Notes under the pieces: model-generated | Database searches by the model: none | What the model was told of the DNA's origin: nothing | The model's input: the letters and a program-made list of their open reading frames with translations, nothing else | In this document: positions 1 to 8,445 of the stretch, piece by piece | Layout: each line of letters opens with the position of its first letter | How positions within the stretch are numbered: position 1 is the stretch's first letter | NCBI RefSeq assembly: GCF_030332225.1 | Contig: NZ_JAOWIF010000028.1 | Coordinates: 62,001-126,000, forward strand | Length of the DNA: 64,000 nucleotides | DNA from: Citrobacter sp. Cu233 | GTDB lineage: Bacteria > Pseudomonadota > Gammaproteobacteria > Enterobacterales > Enterobacteriaceae | Direction: 5' to 3' | Translations under genes and position numbers: made by a program

Positions 1-30
1 ATATTCATGGAAAAGCACATAGACATTCAT
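1..30 (-). CDS. sctT: SctT (SpaR-type) export apparatus protein, first codons only
   Basis: The sctS stop is at 41-43 on the minus strand, and SctT normally follows SctS in this family. An ATG at 28-30 reads MNVYVLFHEY to the window edge, similar in character to the SpaR start (MLYALYFEI). Only ten codons are visible, so the call rests mostly on operon order. Other ATGs in a different frame (24-26, 18-20) cannot be excluded. Confidence 0.5.
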   Translation of the reverse strand, partial: MNVYVLFHEY

Positions 31-40
31 AGGCGACTCG

Positions 41-301
41 TTAGGGTATCTGGAATGCCATTGCTAACACTTCTGCGGCGAAACTTTTCAAGCTTGATAC
101 AAACCACGGCGCCGTCATAAAAAGCGCCGCACAAACCGCCAACAATTTAATACCAAAAGGCAATGTTTGTTCCTGTATGTGCGTGATCGCCTGAAGAATC
201 GCAACCACAATACCCACAACTGTCGCCACTATGACCGGAACAGCAGAGAGTATCAGGACCATGTATAGCGCTTTATTACCGATATAAAAAATGTTGTCCA
301 T
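41..301 (-). CDS. sctS: T3SS export apparatus protein SctS (SpaQ/EpaQ family)
   Basis: This is an 86-aa inner-membrane protein with two hydrophobic helices flanking the conserved loop containing QEQTLPFGIKLL, a family hallmark. SctS, SctR and SctT form the export gate core of the injectisome. The reading frame is open further upstream to 322, but the internal ATG at 301 gives a protein starting MDNIFYIGNKALY, matching SpaQ (MDDLVFAGNKALY) in position and length. It also removes an overlap with sctR, which ends at 304. It is co-transcribed with sctR and sctQ in the leftward operon. Confidence 0.93.
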   Translation of the reverse strand: MDNIFYIGNKALYMVLILSAVPVIVATVVGIVVAILQAITHIQEQTLPFGIKLLAVCAALFMTAPWFVSSLKSFAAEVLAMAFQIP

Positions 302-303
302 CG

Positions 304-993
304 TTACCCCGCTGTCTTCCATAGCGCTGCATACTGCATGACCATCCCCGTCGCGATTTTAGACCAGCCATCTATGGCCACAAAAAGCACTAATTTGATT
401 GGCAGCGATATTGTTACCGGGCTCATCATCATCATCCCCAAGGCCAACAGGACGTTCGATACCAACAGGTCAACAACAATAAAGGGAAGATACACATAGA
501 AACCTAAGATAAAGGCGCTTTTGATCTCACTTAATGAATAAGCCGCTAACAAAGTAAATAAAGAGCTATTTTCTACTGTTGGTTTAATTCCCTTGACCTG
601 ATGATCATCTGTGATCGGATACTGCTGTTGGTAAATATTACTAAAAAAAGTTAACAATTCCTTATCTGAAAAACGATATAAATAGTTTTTATACCCAGAC
701 AACCCATTATCAATAAAATTTTGCACTGACTCCACATTTTCAAAACTCACACCTTCCTGGCGATAATAATCATATCCCTGTAGTGCGACGGGAGACATAA
801 CAAAAGCAGTCAATAACAATGATACGCCATTTAACGTCATATTCGATGGTGCCTGCTGTAAACCAATCGCATTACGGATCAGCGAAAAAACTATCGAGAA
901 TTTAATAAAGCAGGTTCCACCGGCAATAAAAAATGGCAGAAGTGTCGCGAGACTGAGTATACCAACAAGACCAATACTATTATAATCCGTCAT
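304..993 (-). CDS. sctR: T3SS export apparatus protein SctR (SpaP family)
   Basis: A 229-aa protein, close to the 224 aa of SpaP. It has hydrophobic segments at the N-terminus (around residues 8-30 and 55-75) and C-terminus (around 160-215), with the polar periplasmic region between that is typical of SctR/FliP. The N-terminal LLPFFIAGGTCFIKFSIVF stretch and the PSNMTLNG motif are characteristic. SctR assembles as a pentamer with SctS and SctT as the export gate entry. The start ATG at 993 follows a GAG-type ribosome site in the 9-bp gap after sctQ. Confidence 0.95.
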   Translation of the reverse strand: MTDYNSIGLVGILSLATLLPFFIAGGTCFIKFSIVFSLIRNAIGLQQAPSNMTLNGVSLLLTAFVMSPVALQGYDYYRQEGVSFENVESVQNFIDNGLSGYKNYLYRFSDKELLTFFSNIYQQQYPITDDHQVKGIKPTVENSSLFTLLAAYSLSEIKSAFILGFYVYLPFIVVDLLVSNVLLALGMMMMSPVTISLPIKLVLFVAIDGWSKIATGMVMQYAALWKTAG

Positions 994-1002
994 AAGTTTG
1001 TC

Positions 1003-1278
1003 TCACGCTGCGCCGTAAACTTTTTCAATCTCCACTGCCAAACGTTCGTTCAGTAAAACGAGTTCACCCGTCGCGATCGTTTTCCCCTGGACGCGAAGCT
1101 GAATGGCTATTTTATTATCATCTACCCCCATGACCGAATCCAAAACATCACCTGGTTGCATTTGACTAATATCGGATAATGTCATGCTCGTTTCACAAAG
1201 CACAAATTCAATATTCAGCTTGAGGCCATCCTCACGCCATAAATCATCCATTGAAATATTACTTGTTTGATCATCCAT
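1003..1278 (-). CDS. Probable internally initiated SctQ-C (91 aa)
   Basis: Within sctQ an in-frame ATG at 1276-1278 is preceded by GAGG with a 5-base gap, a proper ribosome-binding site inside coding sequence. Initiation there would give a 91-residue protein starting MDDQTSNIS and containing the last SpoA domain only. In Yersinia YscQ, Salmonella SpaO, Shigella Spa33 and SsaQ such an internal product is made and joins the full-length protein in the sorting platform. Here the product is inferred from the sequence signal and that precedent. Confidence 0.65.
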   Translation of the reverse strand: MDDQTSNISMDDLWREDGLKLNIEFVLCETSMTLSDISQMQPGDVLDSVMGVDDNKIAIQLRVQGKTIATGELVLLNERLAVEIEKVYGAA

Positions 1279-1923
1279 AATACCCTCACTCACTGAAAAA
1301 TGGTCTTGCTCATACTGCACAGAGCAAAATCGCTTGTGCCCCACATACAGGGCTGTACATTCATTAATAAGCCATAACGCATCACCAACATTAAGATGGC
1401 GAATATCCTTAAGCGTTAACGGCGTGAACCCCAGGGATATTTTCACGGGACAGGGCAAACAGGACCAGTCTGTATCTGTTTCCACATCAGGTATCACTAT
1501 TGATGCAAGGGTATCTTCAGCAAACCAGATACAATCTGCACCTTCACCGGTACTGTATAATTTTTTCTCTGATGAAAGCAGGCATTCCAGTTGTTGTACG
1601 ACGATATCCTCCAGGGGAACTGAAAACCACTCGAGGCCAGGACTAAGCTCAGCAAGCAAAGCGCTGTACAGCCTTAAGAGCATTTTTTCGCCAACGTGCT
1701 GAACGGAGAACCGTGCATCCTGCATAGCATAGGTTTCCAGCAACCGGTCAGCCGAAACATAGAAACTGATCTCCTGCCCTGCAAGCAACCCGCTACAACG
1801 CATCAAAGATCTCTGCTCCCGCACCTGGTACCTGATAAAAGGGATATTCCGCCGAGTGCAGTATTGCTTGATCCGATTCTCGACGGGATCCAGGCATCGC
1901 AAATGTGAAATTAGCGTACTCAA
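1003..1923 (-). CDS. sctQ: T3SS cytosolic sorting-platform (C-ring) protein SctQ (SpaO family)
   Basis: The 306-aa length matches SpaO (303 aa). The C-terminal 90 residues form a SpoA/SurP-type domain (ISQMQPGDVLD followed by the VQGKTIATGEL beta strands). An earlier SpoA-like region lies near LTLKDIRHLNVGDALWLI. SctQ forms the pods of the sorting platform with SctK, SctL and SctN, whose genes are all present in this cluster. The start overlaps the sctP stop by 4 bases (ATGA), implying translational coupling. An internal start near residue 216 is listed separately. Confidence 0.9.
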   Translation of the reverse strand: MSTLISHLRCLDPVENRIKQYCTRRNIPFIRYQVREQRSLMRCSGLLAGQEISFYVSADRLLETYAMQDARFSVQHVGEKMLLRLYSALLAELSPGLEWFSVPLEDIVVQQLECLLSSEKKLYSTGEGADCIWFAEDTLASIVIPDVETDTDWSCLPCPVKISLGFTPLTLKDIRHLNVGDALWLINECTALYVGHKRFCSVQYEQDHFSVSEGIMDDQTSNISMDDLWREDGLKLNIEFVLCETSMTLSDISQMQPGDVLDSVMGVDDNKIAIQLRVQGKTIATGELVLLNERLAVEIEKVYGAA

Positions 1924-2816
1924 ACCTCGTCCTCCTCACTGGAGGTATCTCGCTCAGCCTGATTTTGCTGCTGCTGCTGTGAATTCTGTTGACTGTGTAA
2001 ATAATCGTTCTGAGCTGACGCGACTTCTACGCGTAGAGCCTGTATGGGATGCTGTTGCTGAAAGTTCGCCAACCGTTGTCCAATTTCGGTATCTGACGGG
2101 ACAACCTGAACCTGCGTATCCGCTCTGTTTTGCGCATGCTCTATCCGCACCCTGGCACTTTGCTGAGTTGGAAATGTCCAGCGAATTTCAGTCACTTCCT
2201 GTTTTGCCTGGAGCTCCTCAGCGGCACTCACTGTGGATAAAAATTGTGCCGGGTGCGTCATCCCCTTATCACTCGATCTGAGTGGCTGCTTGTCAGAAGC
2301 GGAAGTATGAATAACATCCGCTGTATTTTGTGGCTGGAGGGTGGCTGGCACCGGTATATTCGATAAAGTATGTTCCCTGGCGCTTTCGTGCTTCGGTTGT
2401 GCCTCAGCATGTAAAGCAGTCGTCGTTACATTGGTATCGAGTGGTAACGTTGTTTTCTGTAAATGCGTAATAAGATCCTGGGTAGTTGGTAATACAGGGG
2501 CGTGACCATACTGTTGAGGTACCGAAACCCGTTTATTAGCGATGTCGCGGCCCTTATCCTGGTTCTGTACCGGTAACGCTGCCAGCACATTTTGCGGCAC
2601 CACAAGTTGCATATTCATAAAGATTCCTGGCGTTGAAATCTCCGCACTTTGATCTTCATGGCCTGCCAGGTCTTTTGTTTTCCCAGGTCGCTCTTGCCGG
2701 TTCCCGATATCGTTCAGCATCCGCTGCACGATATCATCAACAGATATCACCGCATCTTCCGTGGTGATCTGGCCTGATGAGGTTTTACTTACTGGGGTAG
2801 TTCTTACATTTTCCAT
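1920..2816 (-). CDS. sctP: T3SS needle-length regulator SctP (InvJ/SpaN-like)
   Basis: A 298-aa hydrophilic, Gln/Thr/Ser-rich protein lying between sctO and sctQ, the position of spaN/invJ. SctP proteins are secreted rulers that set needle length and trigger the substrate switch; they diverge strongly, so position carries most weight. Seen here are low hydrophobicity and a Gln-rich, acidic C-terminus (QQQQQNQAERDTSSEEDEV). I chose the ATG at 2816 because an AGGA lies 9 bases upstream. The in-frame ATG at 2825 directly abuts that AGGA. It overlaps the end of sctO. Confidence 0.75.
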   Translation of the reverse strand: MENVRTTPVSKTSSGQITTEDAVISVDDIVQRMLNDIGNRQERPGKTKDLAGHEDQSAEISTPGIFMNMQLVVPQNVLAALPVQNQDKGRDIANKRVSVPQQYGHAPVLPTTQDLITHLQKTTLPLDTNVTTTALHAEAQPKHESAREHTLSNIPVPATLQPQNTADVIHTSASDKQPLRSSDKGMTHPAQFLSTVSAAEELQAKQEVTEIRWTFPTQQSARVRIEHAQNRADTQVQVVPSDTEIGQRLANFQQQHPIQALRVEVASAQNDYLHSQQNSQQQQQNQAERDTSSEEDEV

Positions 2817-3253
2817 GACGCACATTCCTCTGTCAGAGATTCTTCCCGGGCGATGAGTTTAATATTCCGCTGACTCTTAACTTTTTGTCGGCACAATGAC
2901 CATTTACGTTTTTTCCGTTCATATCTGGCTCGTAATAGCTTCAGACGGGATTTTTCATTCTCTTGTTGAAGTTTACTCTGCACTAAATCATTTTTTTCTG
3001 TCTCCAGCCTGTATAAAGCTGAGAGCAGTAATGACTCTTTACGTTTAGTGTTATAAATTGTATTTTTTGTTAATTTCTTTTCTGCAATAGCACTCCACAG
3101 AGTGATAATGTCATAATCTATCTCTGTTTTTTTCTGCGTGTTAGCAATAATCAGATTTTCTAATCGCTCTATTTCTCGCTCACTGCGGATCACTTTCAGC
3201 ACAATGCTGTCGCAGTAAGTCGAATAGAGATTTTCCATCCTTTTATATGGCAT
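2804..3253 (-). CDS. sctO: T3SS central stalk protein SctO (SpaM/InvI family)
   Basis: About 149 aa, highly charged and helical (Lys/Arg/Glu/Leu-rich coiled coil over most of its length), as expected for SctO/FliJ-type stalks that connect the ATPase SctN to the gate SctV. SpaM is 147 aa. The ATG at 3253 has GGAG seven bases upstream and overlaps the 3' end of sctN by 11 bases in another frame. The longer open frame to 3277 lacks such a site. Identification rests on size, composition and its place directly after sctN. Confidence 0.82.
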   Translation of the reverse strand: MPYKRMENLYSTYCDSIVLKVIRSEREIERLENLIIANTQKKTEIDYDIITLWSAIAEKKLTKNTIYNTKRKESLLLSALYRLETEKNDLVQSKLQQENEKSRLKLLRARYERKKRKWSLCRQKVKSQRNIKLIAREESLTEECASWKM

Positions 3254-4541
3254 ACAGATACTCCAGCATTTGTTCAAATGATGTTTTATCTACCATTTTT
3301 TGTTGTAAAAAAGCCATTAGCGCCTCTTTTTTCCCAACAATGCTATCCGTCGTAGGGTTTTCACCGGGCTGATATTCACCTAATTCAATCATCAGTTTTA
3401 ACTCATCCAGTTTCGACAAATAACCACGAAACAGAGACGCAGCTTCTCGTTGTTCATCTGACGAAACGGCCCGTGTGACACGACTGACGCTGCGCAGTAC
3501 ATCAATCGCGGGATAGTGGCCCGTACCGGCTAATTTTCGTGAAAGGTAAATATGTCCGTCCAGAATAGAGCGAACTTCATCACCGATCGGATCGACCTCT
3601 TCTTCTTCTTCAAGAAGTACCGTGTAAAACGCCGTAATACTGCCATGTCGCGTTTTTCCACTCCGCTCGAGAATGCGGGGTAAATTATCGAATACCGATG
3701 ACGGATAGCCGCGACGAGCAGGCATCTCTCCTGCGGAAAGTGCAACGTCGCGAAGCGCGCGCGCATAACGCGTCATCGAGTCAATCATCAGCACGACATT
3801 CTTACCAGCATCACGAAAATATTCAGCAACAGTGGTGGCGATAAGCGCGGCATTCCGACGTTCAACTGCTGGCCGGTCTGAGGTTGAATACACCACCACC
3901 GTTTTATCACGTTTATCCTCAGGTATACCTTCCGCTAAAAATTCTGTAACCTCGCGGCCTCGCTCACCGACCAAGCCAACAACATAAACATCAGCAATAG
4001 AATGACTGATAATCATCGTCATCAAGGATGTTTTACCGGCACCTGCTCCGGCAAAAATGCCGACTCGTTGACCAATTCCACAGGTTAACAACCCATCAAT
4101 AGCTCTTACGCCAGTTGCAAATAACGTATTAATAGGACGACGATCGCTGTAGTCCGGCGGTGATTGCATTATTGGCCGTTGTACAGCAATAACATCATTC
4201 ACTGCTTGTTGAGCAAAACGTTCGCAGATCTCACCTTGTGCATTAATCACTGTACCCAGTGTATTTAATGAGAGTGAAAGGGAAAATACGCTGCCATCTG
4301 GTACGACAATATCAGAACATGAAATACCGTCGGACCCACCCAGCAGGCACAACACTGCATTATCTTTATTAAACCCAATGGTTTCTGCTTGCCCTATGAA
4401 ATGTCGATCATTCAGCGAACGATAAATTCGACACCGTTCTCCTACAAAGGTATGGCGCAGAGGAGCAGTAATTATCGAACCATGAATCGACGTTATTCTG
4501 GCATCACAGCGAAAGATATCACGCAGCGAGATCTCTTGCAT
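3243..4541 (-). CDS. sctN: T3SS ATPase SctN (InvC/Spa47 family)
   Basis: The 432-aa length matches InvC (431). A Walker A motif, AGAGAGKT, lies at residues 164-171. It is followed by GLVGERGREVTEF, the conserved catalytic-glutamate region of F1/FliI-type ATPases, then the DSMTRYARALRD and GYPSSVFDNLPRILERSG motifs. It unfolds and releases chaperone-bound substrates at the base of the injectisome. Its start overlaps the stop of the upstream chaperone gene by one base (TAATG). All expected family landmarks are intact. Confidence 0.97.
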   Translation of the reverse strand: MQEISLRDIFRCDARITSIHGSIITAPLRHTFVGERCRIYRSLNDRHFIGQAETIGFNKDNAVLCLLGGSDGISCSDIVVPDGSVFSLSLSLNTLGTVINAQGEICERFAQQAVNDVIAVQRPIMQSPPDYSDRRPINTLFATGVRAIDGLLTCGIGQRVGIFAGAGAGKTSLMTMIISHSIADVYVVGLVGERGREVTEFLAEGIPEDKRDKTVVVYSTSDRPAVERRNAALIATTVAEYFRDAGKNVVLMIDSMTRYARALRDVALSAGEMPARRGYPSSVFDNLPRILERSGKTRHGSITAFYTVLLEEEEEVDPIGDEVRSILDGHIYLSRKLAGTGHYPAIDVLRSVSRVTRAVSSDEQREAASLFRGYLSKLDELKLMIELGEYQPGENPTTDSIVGKKEALMAFLQQKMVDKTSFEQMLEYLYAI

Positions 4542-4945
4542 TATCTCAGCACCTGGTTAAAAACTTCAGAATAATCAAAAAATTGGCCAAGCGCCGCCGC
4601 GAGTAAATCAGATTGCTCAATAACGCTATCACTGAGGAGCGCACGTAAGACGAAATCGCCATCATTTTCCATCAATTGAAGCTGACCCGTTGCAATCCAG
4701 TCATGCTCTTTTACGAGCAGTTCAATCAGTTGCACTGCACCATTCAATAATGCCTGATGATTATATCCACCAGGTGTACACCAAAGAACAACAACATCAT
4801 CGGTTGTGCTGAGCATGATCGAGTTTCTGTCGTTGAAACTAAGCTCTATGGTTGAATGATGGTCAATATCTGAAATTAATGATGAATCACATCCCATAAT
4901 CTCCAGCGCACTTTTGAGCGTATCAACAATCTTTGAAGTATCCAT
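4541..4945 (-). CDS. InvB/Spa15-type class IB secretion chaperone
   Basis: A 134-aa acidic protein in the exact slot of invB (SPI-1) and spa15 (Shigella), between sctV and sctN. InvB is 135 aa. Features typical of this alpha/beta chaperone fold are visible: an N-terminal helix, a beta-rich centre (DDVVVLWCTPGG) and a C-terminal amphipathic helix. Class IB chaperones serve several effectors and are encoded with the apparatus rather than beside one effector, which fits here. The nearby 307-aa candidate effector is one possible client (inference). Confidence 0.85.
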   Translation of the reverse strand: MDTSKIVDTLKSALEIMGCDSSLISDIDHHSTIELSFNDRNSIMLSTTDDVVVLWCTPGGYNHQALLNGAVQLIELLVKEHDWIATGQLQLMENDGDFVLRALLSDSVIEQSDLLAAALGQFFDYSEVFNQVLR

Positions 4946-4949
4946 TTAT

Positions 4950-6998
4950 TTAATCCACCATTTTAATTACATTAACCTTCACGCTTTCTGATATTTCACC
5001 AAATGAAATGACATCCAAATCAGAAAATTGTGACATCATTAACCGCTTGGTATAACGCCTGATATCAACGGCCGTCAACAAGACCACATCTTTGCGGGAA
5101 AGACTGCTCAAATGTAGTTCGAACCGATTCATGACAAATTCATTGTCCGCTGGGTCCATATTAATAAATGACCCCGAAGCCGCTGTCTTAATTCCTTTAC
5201 GAATTTTCCCCTCCAGTTCTGGTGATAGCACCATAACCAGCAAAATATTATCAGTGGAAAACTTATCCGAGATATAGCGAGCCAGAGCACCTCGCACATG
5301 TTCCACTAACTGAATAGTATCCCTCTCCTTCCCCCCCCAGAGAGCTAAAGCTTCAAGTACTGCTTTCATATTGCGGACAGAGATTCGTTCACTTAGTAAA
5401 CGCTGCAACACTTCCGAAACACGCTGAACGGTGCAGTGTCGATATGTTTCTTTTAACAACTCAGGATATTGACGTTCCAGCTTGTCCATAATATTTTTTG
5501 TTTCCTGGATGCCGAACAGCTCCGCTATTTGTGCAGTTACGATAGATTGAAAAGAGAGCATCATTTCATCTTCGGCACCCCGCAAATTAAAACCCAGAGA
5601 CAGGCACAACTCACGGCTCGGTTCAGTAACCCAGTATTCTTTGTCATCACCATTTTCAACAGTGATAACCTCAACACCAGGAAGCTCGATTACCCCTTCG
5701 AGGTTTAAAACTTTATAGTGCCCAAAGCAAATGGGAAATTCCCCGGCTGATACTTCATTAATGAGTACTACAGCACGATCTTTTGCCACGTTGGGGCTCA
5801 TCACCACATTTACCCGGGAAAGCTCAACGCCATAATTAATATAAAATTCCCGTGAAAATCGCATGCCAAAATGTTCCAGATCGAGTTCGCTAAATCCTTG
5901 CTCTGGTAGCATTACCATTAACGGTACAGTTTCTGGTAATAAATCAGACAGCGCGGATAACGTCGAATCCTTTTCATTTCGCGATGAGCCACCGGCGCTG
6001 CCGCTTTTACCCCCCCCTCCTGCCGTAATCGCTGCTTGTCTCTTCGCTTTTATGAGTCGGTTGAAGAAGACAGCAAGAATGATGCTGGCAATCAGAACAA
6101 AAACGAATAAAGGGAAGCCGGGTAAACAACCAATTAAAACGGCCACAACTGCGGTGACGATTAATACAAAATCACGTTGAAAAATCTGGTCAATAATGTT
6201 GTTACCAAGATTTTTCCCATCCTCACTGACACGTGTAACCACAAAACCAGTACCCACAGAAATAAGCAGTGCGGGGATCTGTGCAACTAGCGCATCACCG
6301 ATAGTTAAGATCGTATAAATATCAGTCGCAGCACTAAACGACAAACCATGGCGTCCCATGCCAATCGACACGCCACCGATAAAGTTAACAAAAATAATGA
6401 CAATACTAGCAATGGCATCACCCTTGATAAATTTCATGGTGCCATCCAGAGCCCCGTATAACTGGCTCTCTTTTTCCAGCATTGAACGACGCATCTGCGC
6501 TTGATCAGCATCAATATTGCCGGCGCGTAAATCAGCGTCAATACTCATCTGCTTACCTGGCATCGCATCCAGTGAGAAACGAGCGCATACTTCCGCAACG
6601 CGCTCCGAACCTTTGGTTATGACAATAAATTGAAATAATGTCACAATGGAAAATATGATAAAACCAACAATGATATCGCCAGCAATAACAAAGTTACCGA
6701 ATGTCGTAATAATATGCCCTGCATCGGCCTGTACCAGAATCATACGACTGGTACTGATAGAAAGAGCAAGTCGGAATAAAGTCGTAATCAGCAACAAAGA
6801 TGGAAGCGCAGAAAACTCAAGCACTTTTTGTATGTAAAACGTACCAATGAATATCAATATAGAAAACGTGATATTGAATGCTAAAAGGATATCAATAAGC
6901 CAGGTTGGCAACGGAATAATAAGCATTGCCAATATTGATATCATCAATACGACCAGAAAAAGCTCAGGTCTTTGTGCTATTTTTTGCCACATAGTCAT
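4950..6998 (-). CDS. sctV: T3SS major export gate protein SctV (InvA/MxiA family)
   Basis: A 682-aa protein (InvA 685). The N-terminal half has about eight hydrophobic segments, with the FHIPEP signature region around residues 130-165 (FIVITKGSERVAEVCARFSLDAMPGKQMSID). The linker is Gly/Ser-rich near residue 330. The soluble C-terminal half forms the nonameric cytoplasmic ring that binds chaperones and SctW. The ATG at 6998 is used; the ATG two codons later is equally plausible. It lies 18 bases downstream of the 99-codon ORF. Confidence 0.97.
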   Translation of the reverse strand: MTMWQKIAQRPELFLVVLMISILAMLIIPLPTWLIDILLAFNITFSILIFIGTFYIQKVLEFSALPSLLLITTLFRLALSISTSRMILVQADAGHIITTFGNFVIAGDIIVGFIIFSIVTLFQFIVITKGSERVAEVCARFSLDAMPGKQMSIDADLRAGNIDADQAQMRRSMLEKESQLYGALDGTMKFIKGDAIASIVIIFVNFIGGVSIGMGRHGLSFSAATDIYTILTIGDALVAQIPALLISVGTGFVVTRVSEDGKNLGNNIIDQIFQRDFVLIVTAVVAVLIGCLPGFPLFVFVLIASIILAVFFNRLIKAKRQAAITAGGGGKSGSAGGSSRNEKDSTLSALSDLLPETVPLMVMLPEQGFSELDLEHFGMRFSREFYINYGVELSRVNVVMSPNVAKDRAVVLINEVSAGEFPICFGHYKVLNLEGVIELPGVEVITVENGDDKEYWVTEPSRELCLSLGFNLRGAEDEMMLSFQSIVTAQIAELFGIQETKNIMDKLERQYPELLKETYRHCTVQRVSEVLQRLLSERISVRNMKAVLEALALWGGKERDTIQLVEHVRGALARYISDKFSTDNILLVMVLSPELEGKIRKGIKTAASGSFINMDPADNEFVMNRFELHLSSLSRKDVVLLTAVDIRRYTKRLMMSQFSDLDVISFGEISESVKVNVIKMVD

Positions 6999-7016
6999 AC
7001 ACCACTGCTGTCAGAA

Positions 7017-7316
7017 TTAACACTGCTCAATATGTTTTATAGCTCGACCATAGATTTGCGCTATATTTGGTTTTTTCAGCAAAACACAAAAGTAAATCTC
7101 ACCACGGAAGGAAAGCATCTGCTCGTCACTATCCAGTGTTTCACTATTGTTATACAACCAGGCAGACAAGTTGATCTCTTGCATCGGTATTTTTGTCATA
7201 AAAAAATACCATAAATCATACCGGCAACAGCGAAATAACACATTCTTAAATGTGACTGATACTTCCTCTCCAGCACTTAAACGGCGAAGTTGTGCATCCA
7301 GTGCAATATCATCCAT
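7017..7316 (-). CDS. Unidentified small T3SS-operon protein between sctW and sctV (99 aa)
   Basis: The ATG at 7316 overlaps the sctW stop by 8 bases, so it is probably translationally coupled. It ends 18 bases before sctV. The protein is 99 aa, mixed alpha/beta in character, with no signal peptide or membrane segment and three aromatic patches (RCCRYDLWYFF). As I know SPI-1 and Shigella, invE/mxiC is followed directly by invA/mxiA, so this is an extra gene. Systems related to Yersinia Ysc place tyeA/sycN/yscX/yscY here, but I see no clear similarity to any. Function unknown. Confidence 0.7.
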   Translation of the reverse strand: MDDIALDAQLRRLSAGEEVSVTFKNVLFRCCRYDLWYFFMTKIPMQEINLSAWLYNNSETLDSDEQMLSFRGEIYFCVLLKKPNIAQIYGRAIKHIEQC

Positions 7317-8442
7317 ATACCCGTCCAGTCAGCGTTACACGAGCAAAACCATCAATAATCATTGCAATAATTTCTTCCACGTTTTTTTTTATTTTTTCCG
7401 CATCTCTCATGTCCTCTGCAAACAATCCAAAGGGAAGTTGTTTTACAGCTGCGTAGATTTGTTGCACAAAACTATTGTTATCACGCTTCGGATAGTATTT
7501 CATGCAATCATTTACCAGATTCATTGTTAATGCTTTGGTATTATCGGGTTGCGCAATAATTCTGATAAAAAAATCCAGCAATTTAAATTCCCACACTGAA
7601 CCAGGAGGAATATACTCTCCATCAGGCATCATATTCATGAAAACCTGGTCGGCCGAACGAAGCAAATTCATCCTAAAATTTGCTTCGAGTAGCGGGCCGA
7701 ATTCCATCGTACTGCAAGAAGGATCATAGCTATTAATATCACAATGTAATGCATGCCTGTAATAATCCATAACAATGTATCTGTTCTCAATCCCAAATTT
7801 CTCAATAGACATTTGGTAAATCTCGATTGGATCCAGATCCTGCATCAGAAAGCTCTCATAGGCTCTACGCAGCATACCCTCATTTTTTTTCAGCCGCACA
7901 CTGAATTGTTTTGCCACTTTTGCACTGTTGATACCTGCTTTTATCTTTTTCTTGTCAGGTCCCTTCATCAAAGTTTCAAGTGTGGATTCCAGGAGTTCCA
8001 GCGGAACATCCGGGAGTTCATCCTCTTCTTCGACCTTTTTTTTCTTCTTCATTAAAATGAAAGCATGTAGAAGCAGTGCAATTTGCGCAGGGTCAGGAAA
8101 TAATTGGTGCATAAAATTCAGCAGTTGCTTGGCTGCCATTGCCCCTCCCTTAGCAAAATCATTGATTTTGACTACACAATTGGGGCTCTCTTCTTTAACT
8201 GATGCTTCACATTCTGCAGCAATACTCTCTGCTGATGATGACTTTGCCTTTGCTGTCCGGCTATTTTGCAGGAATGAACTTAATAACGCAGACATATCAT
8301 CTGCCATATCCATCGCCACAGAGACGGAGCTTTTCTCTACCCTTACCTCAGCGTCATCCTGCAATCTGGCAAGCGTAGTGATCAGTTCATTAGCCCCGCT
8401 CACATTGTTCATGCGGGACATGGAAGAACCTTCCAGTGCCAT
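7309..8442 (-). CDS. sctW: T3SS gatekeeper SctW (InvE/MxiC family)
   Basis: A 377-aa protein (InvE 372) lying between secretin and export gate as in SPI-1. SctW proteins sit under the gate, hold back effectors until translocators have gone, and carry a C-terminal TyeA-like domain, which fits the last ~100 residues here. A GGAG lies six bases before the ATG at 8442, in the short gap after sctC. A lysine/glutamate stretch (MKKKKKVEEEDE) near residue 131-142 is encoded by an A8 run, noted as a possible slippage site. Confidence 0.88.
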   Translation of the reverse strand: MALEGSSMSRMNNVSGANELITTLARLQDDAEVRVEKSSVSVAMDMADDMSALLSSFLQNSRTAKAKSSSAESIAAECEASVKEESPNCVVKINDFAKGGAMAAKQLLNFMHQLFPDPAQIALLLHAFILMKKKKKVEEEDELPDVPLELLESTLETLMKGPDKKKIKAGINSAKVAKQFSVRLKKNEGMLRRAYESFLMQDLDPIEIYQMSIEKFGIENRYIVMDYYRHALHCDINSYDPSCSTMEFGPLLEANFRMNLLRSADQVFMNMMPDGEYIPPGSVWEFKLLDFFIRIIAQPDNTKALTMNLVNDCMKYYPKRDNNSFVQQIYAAVKQLPFGLFAEDMRDAEKIKKNVEEIIAMIIDGFARVTLTGRVYG

Positions 8443-8445
8443 ACA

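Noticed and set aside
1856..2281. Plus-strand frame of 141 codons
   Set aside because: It lies antisense to sctP and sctQ, lacks a ribosome site, and the opposite strand has the family-consistent genes.
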